A stretch of 64,000 nucleotides of DNA from Bradyrhizobium sp. NAS96.2 (GTDB lineage Bacteria > Pseudomonadota > Alphaproteobacteria > Rhizobiales > Xanthobacteraceae), in NCBI RefSeq assembly GCF_001908235.1, contig NZ_LGHK01000013.1, positions 1 through 64,000 on the forward strand, written 5' to 3'. Positions 16,183 through 25,293 of the stretch are shown here, piece after piece (position 1 is the first letter of the stretch; the number at the start of each line of letters is the position of its first letter). The position numbers were made by a program, and so were the translations under genes. Below the pieces are notes generated by a model. It was given only the letters and a program-made list of their open reading frames with translations. It had not been told where the DNA came from and did not search any database.

Positions 16183-16593
16183 CTAGCACCACACGACTCC
16201 GTCGGTGGCCTCTTTCCCAAAGAGCTCCTCCACGTGAAAGCAGGACTCTTCTGACGGCTGATATCGATTCTGGCTCCGGATTCTTGCCACAACATCAGGC
16301 CGGGCATTCTCGAGCCAGGCCATGGCCTCTGGCCCGTCGACGATACACTCGAAGGAGTTCCAGCTGAGATCCTCCAGGGAGTCTGGTTGAAGTCGCTTCG
16401 CCGCATACTCGATGAGGTCATGCAAGCGTTCGTATCCTTTCCGGCGCTCGAGAGAGCTTGCGACCGCCGCGCTGGACCACTCATGCTTGGCCAAATCGAC
16501 AATGCTTGGAGCATCAACCTCATTGAACCACGGCGTGGCATCGAACTCGAGACAGACGACATTATCGGCAGTATGGCAGGTAGCGTGGATCAT
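16183..16593 (-). CDS. hypothetical protein
   Basis: A 136-residue acidic soluble protein, not recognised. It is rich in Trp, Glu and Asp, with cysteines at residues 6, 14 and near the C-terminus, and no signal peptide or membrane segment. Codon use looks coding (third-position G/C). It starts with ATG at 16593 and lies between the groEL stub and a MTH938-family gene on the same strand. Function is unknown. Confidence 0.55.
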   Translation of the reverse strand: MIHATCHTADNVVCLEFDATPWFNEVDAPSIVDLAKHEWSSAAVASSLERRKGYERLHDLIEYAAKRLQPDSLEDLSWNSFECIVDGPEAMAWLENARPDVVARIRSQNRYQPSEESCFHVEELFGKEATDGVVWC

Positions 16594-16708
16594 GGCGTCC
16601 CTCCGTTTCGCCGGGGCGGACTGCGTCGGATGAGCTTTCAGCCGAACATCTTTTTCCCGGCCATCAACACTGCATTCGGATCATACCTCCTGTTGGCATT
16701 CGAGAAAG

Positions 16709-17065
16709 TCAACAGGTCACGTGAAAGAGCCCGATCCTTCTTGCGCGCGACCGGTTGAACATCTGGATCGCCTCGGGTGTCGGCTTCAACAAGACCTCGC
16801 AGCCCTTTCTCTCGAAATAGGCTTCAGCCTCCGGTGACAGGTGCACGTTGCCCATCTGACCCGAGCCGATAACGACTTGGTCGCACCCCCTTTCGAAGAG
16901 GAATCTTGCCTCGTCTTCTGAAAGCACGTGCGAAGTGCCATGCAGTTTCTTTGATAGCTTCTTTTTCCGCTTCACAATCTCGCCGGAAAGGCGAACGACC
17001 ACGTCGTGCTCATAAGTTTTTCCGTCAATCGTGATCGTGCCAAATGTGGTGCTGTCAATCTTCAT
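16709..17065 (-). CDS. MTH938/AAMDC domain protein, copy 1
   Basis: The 118-residue product matches the MTH938 (NDUFAF3/AAMDC-like) fold: an N-terminal strand pair FGTITIDGKTYEHDVVVRLS, a central SGQMGNVHLSPEA and the late LLKPTPEAIQMFNRS. It is nearly identical to the protein at 56018-56365. The ATG at 17065 follows GAGGTCACG. Upstream on the same strand lies the relic of an AmmeMemoRadiSam radical SAM gene, as at the second locus. The biochemical role of the family is not established; proximity suggests a link with that radical SAM system. Confidence 0.8.
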   Translation of the reverse strand: MKIDSTTFGTITIDGKTYEHDVVVRLSGEIVKRKKKLSKKLHGTSHVLSEDEARFLFERGCDQVVIGSGQMGNVHLSPEAEAYFERKGCEVLLKPTPEAIQMFNRSRARRIGLFHVTC

Positions 17066-17139
17066 CGTGACCTCCTCCCAATCGGACTCATGCTCCAACA
17101 CACGGCAGTGAGGCGCCTCTCCGCCGGCAACATCGTTGC

Positions 17140-17300
17140 TCACGCGCGTTCCCGTCTGCCGGTCCGGATCGGGACGCGCCGCTGCCCCCAGCTGCCCGGG
17201 CATGCCTCGAACAAGCCAGGGATTGCGGTAGCGCAAATACCGCAGCAGCCGTCGCCTGTGAGCCGCCAAGTGGTGCTTCCAAACGTGCAAGTTCGGCCAT
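17140..17300 (-). pseudogene. AmmeMemoRadiSam radical SAM enzyme relic, copy 1 (internal deletion)
   Basis: The first codons from the ATG at 17300 (MAELARLE) match the start of the second copy (MTEPERLE at 57184). In another frame the sequence continues directly into the C-terminal part, GLFEACPGSWGQRRVPIR then TGRRERA and a stop. Everything between, including the CxxxCxxC cluster, is deleted. This is a remnant only. Confidence 0.7.
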
Positions 17301-17533
17301 AGAGTTCGCGGTGTGGACCACTGGGCAATTCCCAGTTACTTGCCGACGGCGGGACGGAGAGTTGCGGACGATGTCCAGCTGGGGCTCGCCTGCGGGTACG
17401 AGTGCCCGCGGCGTCCGCATTTTACTCCCTGTAGGGCGAAGATCGTAAGCCGATCCGTCGATAATCTCGGCCGCTGAGGTCTGTGAGCACCGTAAACTTG
17501 CGGCGCGGGGGACCACGGGAGCAAGCTGATAAC

Positions 17534-18262
17534 ATGATTGTGCTGTTCACGGATTTCGGGCTGCACGGCCCGTATACGGGTCAGGTGAAGGCCGCGCTGC
17601 ACCAGATGGCACCGGGCGTTCCCGCTATCGACCTCTTCGCCGATGCGCCCATGGGCAATCCGAAGGCGTCGGCGTACCTTCTGGCGGCTTATGCCGCCTG
17701 GTTTCCGGTCGGAACCGTCTTTCTCTGCGTCGTCGATCCCGGCGTCGGCGGGACACGCCCGGCCATTGTGCTTGAGGCCGACGGCCGGTGGTACGTCGGC
17801 CCCGGCAACGGCTTGTTTGAGTTGGTCCTGCGCCGCGCCAAAAAGACGCGCAGCTGGGACATCGACTGGAGGCCGGAGCGCCTCTCGGCCAGCTTTCACG
17901 GGCGCGACCTTTTCGCACCGGTCTCAGCCATGCTGGCGAACGGCGAGCCTCCACCCGGACAGCCGCGCAAGGATGGCGCGGACCGCCGGGCAGACTGGCC
18001 GGACGACCTCTGCGAGATCGTTTACGTCGACCGCTTTGGCAATGCCATGGCCGGGTTAAGGGCAGCCATGATTCCGCCCAACGCCAGGCTTGCCGCGGCG
18101 GGTCGAGTATTGGAGCGTAAGAGGACCTTCAGCGATGAGCCACCAGGCGGAGCCTTTTGGTATGAGAACTCGAACGGGCTCGCCGAAATCGCCGTCAACC
18201 AGGGGCGCGCGGACCGCGATCTTGGTCTCGCGATCGGCATTCCGGTCGAGATCGTCTCTTGA
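17534..18262 (+). CDS. S-adenosyl-L-methionine hydrolase (SAM hydroxide adenosyltransferase, DUF62)
   Basis: These enzymes hydrolyse SAM to adenosine and L-methionine. The 242-residue protein shows all family blocks: FTDFGLHGPYTGQ at the N-terminus, VVDPGVGGTRP near residue 71, YVGPGNGLFEL near 92, SFHGRDLFAPV near 121 and VDRFGNAM in the C-terminal barrel. I chose the ATG at 17534, because upstream codons are atypical. Length is slightly short of the usual 260-300, but the core is complete. It sits apart from its neighbours, followed by 250 bp without a recognised gene. Confidence 0.88.
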   Translation: MIVLFTDFGLHGPYTGQVKAALHQMAPGVPAIDLFADAPMGNPKASAYLLAAYAAWFPVGTVFLCVVDPGVGGTRPAIVLEADGRWYVGPGNGLFELVLRRAKKTRSWDIDWRPERLSASFHGRDLFAPVSAMLANGEPPPGQPRKDGADRRADWPDDLCEIVYVDRFGNAMAGLRAAMIPPNARLAAAGRVLERKRTFSDEPPGGAFWYENSNGLAEIAVNQGRADRDLGLAIGIPVEIVS

Positions 18263-18513
18263 AGGCAGGCGGTTCCCTCACAACTTTGATCTGGACGATG
18301 CGCATGCTAAGAAAACAGAGCTCGAGAACGGATTGGCCGAAGCCACGAAGGCTCCACGTCAAGCCACCAGCGACTGGCAATAAGCGACTGGCCGATCAGA
18401 CCCGCAAGATTCTCGGCAGACACTATGCGAGCAAATACCGGGTGCAGTAATCGCGATCATCTTGAATCCCAGTCCCCCGATCAGGAGGCGGGCGAGGCAC
18501 ATCGAGGACAAGA
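18263..18513. other. intergenic stretch without recognised gene
   Basis: Short frames are open here, for example NFDLDDAHAKKTELENG reading through about 18280-18330, but none has a convincing start, family match or ribosome site. No terminator hairpin is obvious after the SAM hydrolase stop. Confidence 0.4.
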
Positions 18514-19248
18514 ATGTTGTGGAGCCTACAAACCCTATCGTTTGGGGCAGTCGTTATCTTGGCCGGTGCCGTGCTGGTTACGGGTTCCACTGCACAGCAA
18601 GGCGCCGCCGACCGCCAGCGGATGGTCGAAGAGATCGACGAAATGCTGGCGTCGGGCGGGGGAACCCGTGGTGTGGCTCGGCTGGCTCCGCATGTGCGCG
18701 CCGCAATGACAGAGGTGCCGCGACACGAGTTCGTGCCGCCTGAGTACAGGTCCGCAGCTTATAGCAACTCACCGCTCCCGATAGGCCATGGCCAAACGAT
18801 CTCACAGCCGCTGATCGTCGGGCTGATGACGGAACTGCTGCAACTGGCGAAGACGGATAAGGTCCTGGAGGTGGGCACCGGGTCGGGATACCAGACCGCA
18901 ATCCTATCCGTGCTCGCAGGCGAGGTGTACACGATCGAGATCGTACCAGAGCTCGGCAAAATGGCCCGTGCCAACCTCGAACGTCTGGGCTACCGCAATG
19001 TTTCGACAAAAATCGGCGATGGCTACCAGGGCTGGGCGGAGCATGCGCCCTTCAACGCCATCATCGTAACCGCAGCTCCCGACCACGTTCCACTGCCGCT
19101 CATCGCGCAACTAAGGTCTGATGGCCGCATGGTTATCCCGCTTGGCGGCTTCTACCAGGAGCTTACGCTGTTGGAAAAACACGCCGACGGGACGACCACA
19201 ACTACGATCATAGCGCCCGTCCGCTTCGTGCCTCTGATCCGGGAGTAG
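18514..19248 (+). CDS. protein-L-isoaspartate O-methyltransferase with N-terminal signal/anchor
   Basis: The 244-residue protein repairs isoaspartyl residues by methylation. Motif I VLEVGTGSGYQTAIL is near residue 116, the upstream PIGHGQTISQP is the family substrate loop, and DGYQGWAEHAPFNAIIVTAA is near 165-185. Unlike cytosolic Pcm it starts with a hydrophobic leader (residues 8-27, ending TGSTAQQ), so it is probably exported or membrane-anchored. SAM supply outside the cytoplasm is a puzzle. The ATG at 18514 follows GAGGACAAGA. Confidence 0.85.
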   Translation: MLWSLQTLSFGAVVILAGAVLVTGSTAQQGAADRQRMVEEIDEMLASGGGTRGVARLAPHVRAAMTEVPRHEFVPPEYRSAAYSNSPLPIGHGQTISQPLIVGLMTELLQLAKTDKVLEVGTGSGYQTAILSVLAGEVYTIEIVPELGKMARANLERLGYRNVSTKIGDGYQGWAEHAPFNAIIVTAAPDHVPLPLIAQLRSDGRMVIPLGGFYQELTLLEKHADGTTTTTIIAPVRFVPLIRE

Positions 19249-19655
19249 CTTTGCACATCTCGGTGCGCCGCACCGGAGCATTCTGTTCTCGCAAACCGAT
19301 TGTCCCAGCCTCGCGCCTCTTCACGATCAGGGCTATGCTCGGTGGGCCGCATGAAGCTTTGGCCCTGGTGGCGGCTCCCGGGTGCAAGAAATGAGCTGCA
19401 CGGCTTTCGTTGGCGATCAAATGACGCATGGCGGCCAAAAGGGTTTCGGCATGACTAAGCATGCGCGATCTGGGCACGCGACCCGATCGCCGCGTTTCCG
19501 TTTCCTGCAGAAGCTCGAGGCCGAGAAGAACGATCGCAAGGACCGCTCTTGCATCAAGGACCCAAAACAGTCCGTCGAAGAGCTGTTCCATCCCGGGAAG
19601 CCAACACGAACCTGACGAACTATCCCTGGATGCGCTGCAAGTCGAGGTGGAGACA
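19249..19655. other. intergenic stretch with unassigned open frames
   Basis: A 77-residue plus frame (19382-19615) and a minus frame containing a hydrophobic run (VLAIVLLGLELLQE at about 19525-19570) both stay open. Neither has a recognisable family or a good ribosome site. One could be the degraded upstream part of the following gene. Confidence 0.35.
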
Positions 19656-20585
19656 GTGAATGAGTCCGTGGCCCGGATCGAGGCGATCATTGGGCGCAAA
19701 GTCAAACGCGACATCAGCCAGATGACCGAGTGGGCAAAAGGCAATCTCGCCCGCGCCGCAGAGGCCATCATGAACACGCCCAACGCGCACGTTGGCATCG
19801 TCACCGGGTTCTATATCCAGCACGCGGAGCCGCCTTCTCCGGAAACGGATGGGCTCGGCGGGATGGCGCATCTGGCCGCGGGCCTCGCAAATGCGGGGAT
19901 TCCGGTAACGGTCATTACCGATGCACCGTGTGCAAAGGCGGTGTGGGCCGTAGTCGATGCGCTGCCGGCATCCGTGAATCTTGAGGTCGTGTCGACGACA
20001 GAGAATTCGGTTCTCCGCTTACGACAGTACCTGGAAACGGGCGATCGACCGATCACTCACTTGATCGCAATTGAGCGGGCTTCTCCGGGTTCGGATGGAA
20101 AGCCTCATCGGGAGCACGGATGGGATATGTCGCGCGAAACGGCGCCGCTCCATCTTCTCTTTAGCGAACCCGCCGCGAAGCGTCGCTGGCTCACGATCGG
20201 TATTGGGGACGGGGGCAATGAAATCGGGATGGGATCCCTGCCCAAGGAAATCATCGAACGCGGAATTCCCAACGGCAAGGTGATCGCAGCAACGACCCCG
20301 GTCGATGTGCTCATCGTCGCCGGCGTGTCGAACTGGGGAGCTTATGGGCTCCTTGCTGCAATGGCCTGCACCAAGCCGGTGTTGCGGGACGCTCTTCTAC
20401 GCTATTTCAATCGCGATATGGATCACCTGTTCTTGTCGGCGGCGGTGGAGACCGGGCAGGCGGTTGATGACAGCCGGGTCGACAATCCCGGGCGACCGCA
20501 GATGAGTGTCGATTGCATACCCTGGGAACAGCACGCGACGCTTCTTGAGGAGATCTCCGCCGTCGTGGAGTCGCAGCCGAGCTGA
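19656..20585 (+). CDS. D-glutamate cyclase-like protein (DUF4392 family)
   Basis: The protein resembles the DUF4392 / D-glutamate cyclase domain, which in mammals converts D-glutamate to 5-oxo-D-proline. Diagnostic pieces are GIVTGFYIQHAEPPSPETDG near residue 50, IAIERASPGSDGK, IGIGDGGNEIGMG and VSNWGAYGL. No ATG starts the conserved part. I propose the GTG at 19656 (VNESVARIEAI), preceded by a GAGG site, giving 309 residues; an earlier start in the same frame cannot be excluded. Bacterial substrates are not established. Confidence 0.7.
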   Translation: MNESVARIEAIIGRKVKRDISQMTEWAKGNLARAAEAIMNTPNAHVGIVTGFYIQHAEPPSPETDGLGGMAHLAAGLANAGIPVTVITDAPCAKAVWAVVDALPASVNLEVVSTTENSVLRLRQYLETGDRPITHLIAIERASPGSDGKPHREHGWDMSRETAPLHLLFSEPAAKRRWLTIGIGDGGNEIGMGSLPKEIIERGIPNGKVIAATTPVDVLIVAGVSNWGAYGLLAAMACTKPVLRDALLRYFNRDMDHLFLSAAVETGQAVDDSRVDNPGRPQMSVDCIPWEQHATLLEEISAVVESQPS

Positions 20586-20715
20586 TCACCTCGGGTGTTG
20601 GGGCAAGTACTCAAAAATTGATCATGTCCGTTCGGCCCCCAAGAGCGACGCAAAGGCAGATAGGCCGAGATCGAGGAATGGCCCATAGGCGGACAAATAT
20701 GCCGGTGCCGTCTTC

Positions 20716-20990
20716 TCACACCCAGCGCCGCACCCGAGCGACATAGCCGTCATAAGCGCGCCGAACTGGCGGCGCATCTTGGCTTCCTCGAAGGGGATGT
20801 GGACCCAATTGACAGTGGCGAAGACAGCAAGGGGCGCCATGAACATCGGCCAGGCTCCGATCCATACGGCAATGCCCAGGGCGAGAATGACCAGACCCAG
20901 ATACATTTGGTTACGGGTGAACTGATAGGGACCGCGAGTGACAAGTTTGCGATTGCCGCCGACCACCCGGGGAAGAACACGGATTCTTCC
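20716..20990 (-). pseudogene. isoprenylcysteine/phospholipid methyltransferase-like fragment
   Basis: The minus-strand frame gives LVTRGPYQFTRNQMYLG followed by two membrane segments and WVHIPFEEAKMRRQFGA, the conserved core of the ICMT/PEMT-like membrane methyltransferases. After QFGA the expected ending YDGYVARVRRWV and a stop appear in another frame (stop 20716-20718), so there is a frameshift near 20755. The N-terminal membrane helices are missing. It is non-functional as it stands. Confidence 0.7.
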
Positions 20991-21116
20991 GCGTTCGGAT
21001 CGAACGAGCGGATCTGCGAGATCTGACCTGAGTCCGGACTGCAGCGGTGAAGCCGAACTTTGCCTTCGGAGGGTAACCGCCGACCCATGAATGCCGGAAA
21101 TGCCGGAACGAATCAT

Positions 21117-21969
21117 TCAAGCAATCGCGACAATCGGGTGTTGCAAGCACACGCAAGCACGCCACGGCGGCCCTCCTTACTCCGCGTTACGTTACCGCTA
21201 TGGCTCTCTCAGCCATCGATCGCCCACGGAAATTGAAGGCTGGACTAGAATTGGGATGAGCCACGACAGGTTCGGCTGACAGGCGAAGTTATCGATAGAT
21301 CAGCAAAGCGCCGAAGAGAGTTCGCGATTGCAAACTGGGCGTGTTCGCGTGGAGAGAAACTCGGTTCCACCGGTAGCTAAAACGGTGGGTTTTGGCCCGG
21401 TAAGGTCGAAAATGCTTTATCTTTCAATGGGGATTGACTGACACTCTCTCCGCCAAGTTTTTCGAATATTCGTCTGAAAAATATCAAAAAAATAGATTTT
21501 TGATTCTGTCGTTCCCACCCGGCCCCCCACCTGCGATTTTTTTGTCAATGGGGCCGCTATTCGGGAAAGGCGTTCTTACTACGAACCTGCAAAAGGCCAA
21601 TTTCGAGCCAGCAGGACCCCTTAAGTCACCGCTTAACTCGGTCCTCGACGGCCTGTTTTGAACAGGGCGATGGGAGGAAATTGCAAGCTTAATCCGGATG
21701 CCTCCGTCGTAATCCGGATCGCTCTGGCACTGACTTGCGACCGCGTCGATGATTGAGCGGGCGCGGGGCCATGGCGTATTGGTCCTGCCGCAATCGAGCC
21801 TGCCGATCATTGGGCGCGCGAAGGCATTGAAATTCGCAAAATGGACAGTCGCGACGTAGCTGCATCGCAGACCGGCGAAAATGATTTGGACAATGTGAGC
21901 TGGTTCACACTGTTCCGGCCGACTTGGGGATGATGTAGGTAAATTGGCAGGTACGGGGGCAGGGTGGTC
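21117..21969. other. long intergenic region, locally AT-rich
   Basis: About 850 bp without a supported gene. The part at 21400-21560 is visibly AT-richer than its surroundings, with A/T runs near 21480-21500 and 21538-21546. Short frames such as 21434-21661 lack family features. It probably contains the promoter of the FAD oxidase cluster that begins at 21970. Confidence 0.5.
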
Positions 21970-23517
21970 ATGAAATCGCTGGGGCGCAGAGAGAGAGAGA
22001 AGGCGCTTCGTGTCCAGGGTTGGGCGGGCGGAATCTCTCTAGACCCCCGATTTACAAAGGACGACCTTGCCGCCCTGACCATGAAGGTCCAGGGCGACAT
22101 TGTCCTGCCGACCGACGCCGGCTACCAGCAGGACCGTCAGCTCGCCAACAATGCCTTCCAGAGCTTCCCGCAACTCATCGTCTATTGCGAGGTCTTTTCC
22201 GACATTCGCCAGTGCCTTGCCTTTGCGCAGCGCTGCGGTCTGACCGTCGCGGTGCGTTCGGGCGGCCACAGCACCGCCGGCCTATCGGTCAACGACGACA
22301 TGGTGATCGACCTCAGCCGGCTGCGCTACGTCATTGTCGATCCCAAGGCACACACGGCCGTGGTCGGCGCCGGAACCAATATGGGGCATCTCAACGCCGC
22401 GCTCGACATCTATCATCTGCACGTTCCCGGCGGCAGCTGCCACGATGTTTGCGTGGCCGGTTTCATGCAGGGCGGCGGCTTCGGCTACACCTCGCGCTGC
22501 TTCGGCCTGAACTGCGACAACGTGGTTGCGATCCGCGTCATGCTGGCCGACGGGCGCATCGTCGTCGCCGACGACAAGGTCAACCGCGACCTGTTCTGGG
22601 CGGTACGTGGCGGCACCGGCGGCAATTTCGGCATCCTGCTCGAAATCACCTACCGGCTGCACGAGGTGAAGAGCGTCTGGGCCTTCCGCCTGCAATGGCC
22701 GCTGCGCGCAGGTTCGGACGATACCGTCCGCGCGGCGCGGCTGCTGTCGATCATCCAGAGCGAGTTCACCCGCAAGGCGCCCAAGGAACTCGGCTACATG
22801 ACCTTCCTCGGCTGGCAGGGCGACATGCCGTATCTGATCATCCGCGGCATGTATGTCGGCCCCGCCGAACGTGGCAAGGCGCTGCTGCAGCCGCTGCTCG
22901 ATGTGCCTGGTGCCGAATGGATTAACGACCGCAGCGGCTCCTATGCCGAGATGATGCATTACCTTGTCAGCACGACGCCCGACCTGCCGCAGGTCCCGGA
23001 TCTCGCGCGCGAGGACAAGCAGAGCGGATATGTGGCACGGCCGCTCGGGCCGGATGACTGGCAGGAGGTGATCGAGCAGTTCCTGGAGACGCCGAATAAT
23101 TCGAGCATGCTGGCGATGGAGCACTATGGCGGCGCGATCTCGGAGCGTCACGAGCACGATATGGCGTTCGTGCACCGCCGCGTCGACATGGACGTCTATC
23201 TCGATGTGTTCTGGATGAATGAGCCGGAACGTGTCGATGCCGTTACGTTCCTCGATCGCTTTATGCGTTTCATGGAGCGCTTCTGTAACGGCCAATCCTA
23301 TCAGAACTATCCGCGGCTGGCGCAGACCGATTATCGGCGGCGCTATTGGGGCGACGTCTTCGATGACCTGCTGGCGGTCAAGCGCAAATACGATCCGGGA
23401 ACATTCTTCCGCAGCGCCCAAGGCATTTCCGCCGATCCGTCCCTGTCCGCGACCGATCCTGTCAGCACTTTGACCGGCCTTCTTGACGGCATCGAGTCGG
23501 AGGCAGACCCGGTCTGA
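21970..23517 (+). CDS. BBE-like FAD-linked oxidase with bicovalent flavin signature
   Basis: The 515-residue protein is a PCMH-fold FAD oxidase of the berberine-bridge-enzyme type. His100 in RSGGHS and Cys157 in PGGSCHDVCVAG are the two positions that tether FAD in bicovalent members. The C-terminal NYPRLAQTDYRRRYWGD and YDPGTFFRSAQ form the BBE domain. An ATG at 21970 or GTG at 21964 starts it. The lack of a signal peptide suggests a cytosolic enzyme. It oxidises an alcohol, sugar or amine with O2 or another acceptor; the substrate is unknown. It opens the cluster with the two LodA-like genes and the radical SAM maturase, 100 bp before the next start. Confidence 0.85.
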   Translation: MKSLGRREREKALRVQGWAGGISLDPRFTKDDLAALTMKVQGDIVLPTDAGYQQDRQLANNAFQSFPQLIVYCEVFSDIRQCLAFAQRCGLTVAVRSGGHSTAGLSVNDDMVIDLSRLRYVIVDPKAHTAVVGAGTNMGHLNAALDIYHLHVPGGSCHDVCVAGFMQGGGFGYTSRCFGLNCDNVVAIRVMLADGRIVVADDKVNRDLFWAVRGGTGGNFGILLEITYRLHEVKSVWAFRLQWPLRAGSDDTVRAARLLSIIQSEFTRKAPKELGYMTFLGWQGDMPYLIIRGMYVGPAERGKALLQPLLDVPGAEWINDRSGSYAEMMHYLVSTTPDLPQVPDLAREDKQSGYVARPLGPDDWQEVIEQFLETPNNSSMLAMEHYGGAISERHEHDMAFVHRRVDMDVYLDVFWMNEPERVDAVTFLDRFMRFMERFCNGQSYQNYPRLAQTDYRRRYWGDVFDDLLAVKRKYDPGTFFRSAQGISADPSLSATDPVSTLTGLLDGIESEADPV

Positions 23518-23616
23518 GTGGGTGTCGCGGCGTCGCAGACGTCCAACGGGGGGCGCGCGTCAGCGAGAGGTATGCTTATAGCGGGCATTTTGATCGATTG
23601 AGGGGGGGCGAAATCC

Positions 23617-25293
23617 GTGGACAGTATGCTCGAACTTTTCTTCCTGCCGCCGATGGCGATCGGCCGGCTCGGCAGCAGCGACGCACCGCTCGCGAGTTTT
23701 TCCTGGGCCGAAGCCAATACCCGCCACGATGCCAACGAGACGATCATCACGCCCGCGTTGTCGCTGCGCGTCGAGCCGGACGACTCGGTCGCGCCGTATC
23801 TGCCCGACGAGATCGATTTCAAGGACGAGCTTGGCCGGATCAGGCCGGTCGCGCCGTTTTTCGAATTGTGGGCCAAGATGCAGTCGCGCGAGGGCGGAAC
23901 TGTCGATGTCCCGGTTACGCTCGACCTGCTGAAGCACCTCGGCGCCACTCCGCATAACGTCTCCTATGAGATCACGCTCGCCAACCACAAGGCCGCCCGC
24001 CGGGCCGCCGATTCCGCCTGCGCCTTCTCGGCGCGTGTCATGGTCGCGGGCGACAATCACCGCCGGCAGGAACTGCTGGCGTTCAGCCCGCATACCGCGG
24101 GGCAGGAGCCTCTGGTGCGGCCGGAGCGCCCGATCCCACTTGGTACCTTTCAGGTGATACGGCCGGTCCCAAACAAGGATGAGGGCAGGGGCGTCGACCG
24201 CAGCATCCTGCGCGTGCGCTTTACGCCCCCCGCGGGCCTCGTCTACGGTCCGCCCACGGCCGTCAACGGACCTGCGCCGCAGGTGATGCCGGGCGTTTAC
24301 GAGGCCGCCGGAATCCAGTTCGGCCGCGTCCATGAGATCGTCCCGCCGGAGCGGCGCATCCTCAATCCGGCCACCATGTGGTCGAGGTACATCATGATGA
24401 ACGGCCACTTCGAGGATCCGCAACCGCAGGATGGCTATGATGGTGCCGCCGTCGGCAATTTCCAGTCCTGGGGCTGCGTCGACGACACAAGCGACGGATT
24501 GATCGTCGCGACTCTTGCCGTGCACGGCCGGCGCTTCCGCGCCGCCGCGCGGGTGTTCAGCTCGCCGCCAGATTTTGCGCCCGATCGCCGGCCGTTTTTC
24601 AGCATCGGCGACGACATCGCCGATCGCGAGCTGCCGCCTCTGCCTACCGTCGACGCCGAGACCTTCAAGGTCAGCAAGGAGGAGATCGTCGATCTCTTCC
24701 ATCGCGCGTTCGAGACGGCGAGTCTGTTCAACCTCGATGCGATCCGCACCCGCGCGCTGCAGGAGAATCGAGTTCGTCTCGGCAAGCATGTCGGGCCGCC
24801 CGGTCGCGACGAGCCGCGCGCCGGCGGGGAGAGCATGACGGCGGAGGACACACCATACGTCGATCGTCTCCCCACACTCGCACCCCAGGCGCCGTCGCGG
24901 TTCAGCGGGGCCGGCTCTGAATTGCCGCTGCCCTACACGGCCGTGATCACGCACGTGCATGCGGCGCTGAAGGATGAAGCGGTGCTGATCGACTTCCTGC
25001 GCCGCCGCGCTGACGCGGTCGAGCGCGTGATCCGGCCGCCGTTCGGCCGGCTGCACGAAATTCCTGTCGAGCCCAACGCGGAGGCCGATCCGCATTTCCG
25101 CGACCCTCGTGTCTTCCGCGATCAGCTGCATGACATGCGGATGCCGCCCTATATGCGCGACGCCAACCTGCAGCCGCTCTCGCTGTCGTGGCGACAGTAT
25201 CATTTGCTGATCGGCGTCATCGCCTATCTGCGGTCGACGGCCCCGCCGGAATGCAGCCAAACAAGCGCGATCAACTCGGGAGCAAGGCGATGA
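23617..25293 (+). CDS. LodA-like N-terminal-half protein (hypothetical)
   Basis: A 558-residue protein with no signal peptide. The start LPPMAIGRLGSSDAP (residues 10-24) and DELGRIRPVAPFFELWA (70-86) resemble the opening blocks of LodA-type quinoprotein amino-acid oxidases (IGVARVGNS and GRIKRQAARFR in those, from memory). The middle has WSRYIMMNGHFEDPQ and NFQSWGCVDD. The C-terminus, YTAVITHVHAALKDEAV onward, is unassigned. Its TGA overlaps the next gene's ATG (ATGA at 25290), so the two are coupled and may form one enzyme from split halves. The assignment is inference and needs a profile or structure search. Confidence 0.6.
   Translation: MDSMLELFFLPPMAIGRLGSSDAPLASFSWAEANTRHDANETIITPALSLRVEPDDSVAPYLPDEIDFKDELGRIRPVAPFFELWAKMQSREGGTVDVPVTLDLLKHLGATPHNVSYEITLANHKAARRAADSACAFSARVMVAGDNHRRQELLAFSPHTAGQEPLVRPERPIPLGTFQVIRPVPNKDEGRGVDRSILRVRFTPPAGLVYGPPTAVNGPAPQVMPGVYEAAGIQFGRVHEIVPPERRILNPATMWSRYIMMNGHFEDPQPQDGYDGAAVGNFQSWGCVDDTSDGLIVATLAVHGRRFRAAARVFSSPPDFAPDRRPFFSIGDDIADRELPPLPTVDAETFKVSKEEIVDLFHRAFETASLFNLDAIRTRALQENRVRLGKHVGPPGRDEPRAGGESMTAEDTPYVDRLPTLAPQAPSRFSGAGSELPLPYTAVITHVHAALKDEAVLIDFLRRRADAVERVIRPPFGRLHEIPVEPNAEADPHFRDPRVFRDQLHDMRMPPYMRDANLQPLSLSWRQYHLLIGVIAYLRSTAPPECSQTSAINSGARR

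Noticed and set aside
22282..23421. 379-codon minus-strand frame opposite the BBE-like oxidase
   Set aside because: Antisense to conserved FAD-binding motifs on the plus strand; no start signal.
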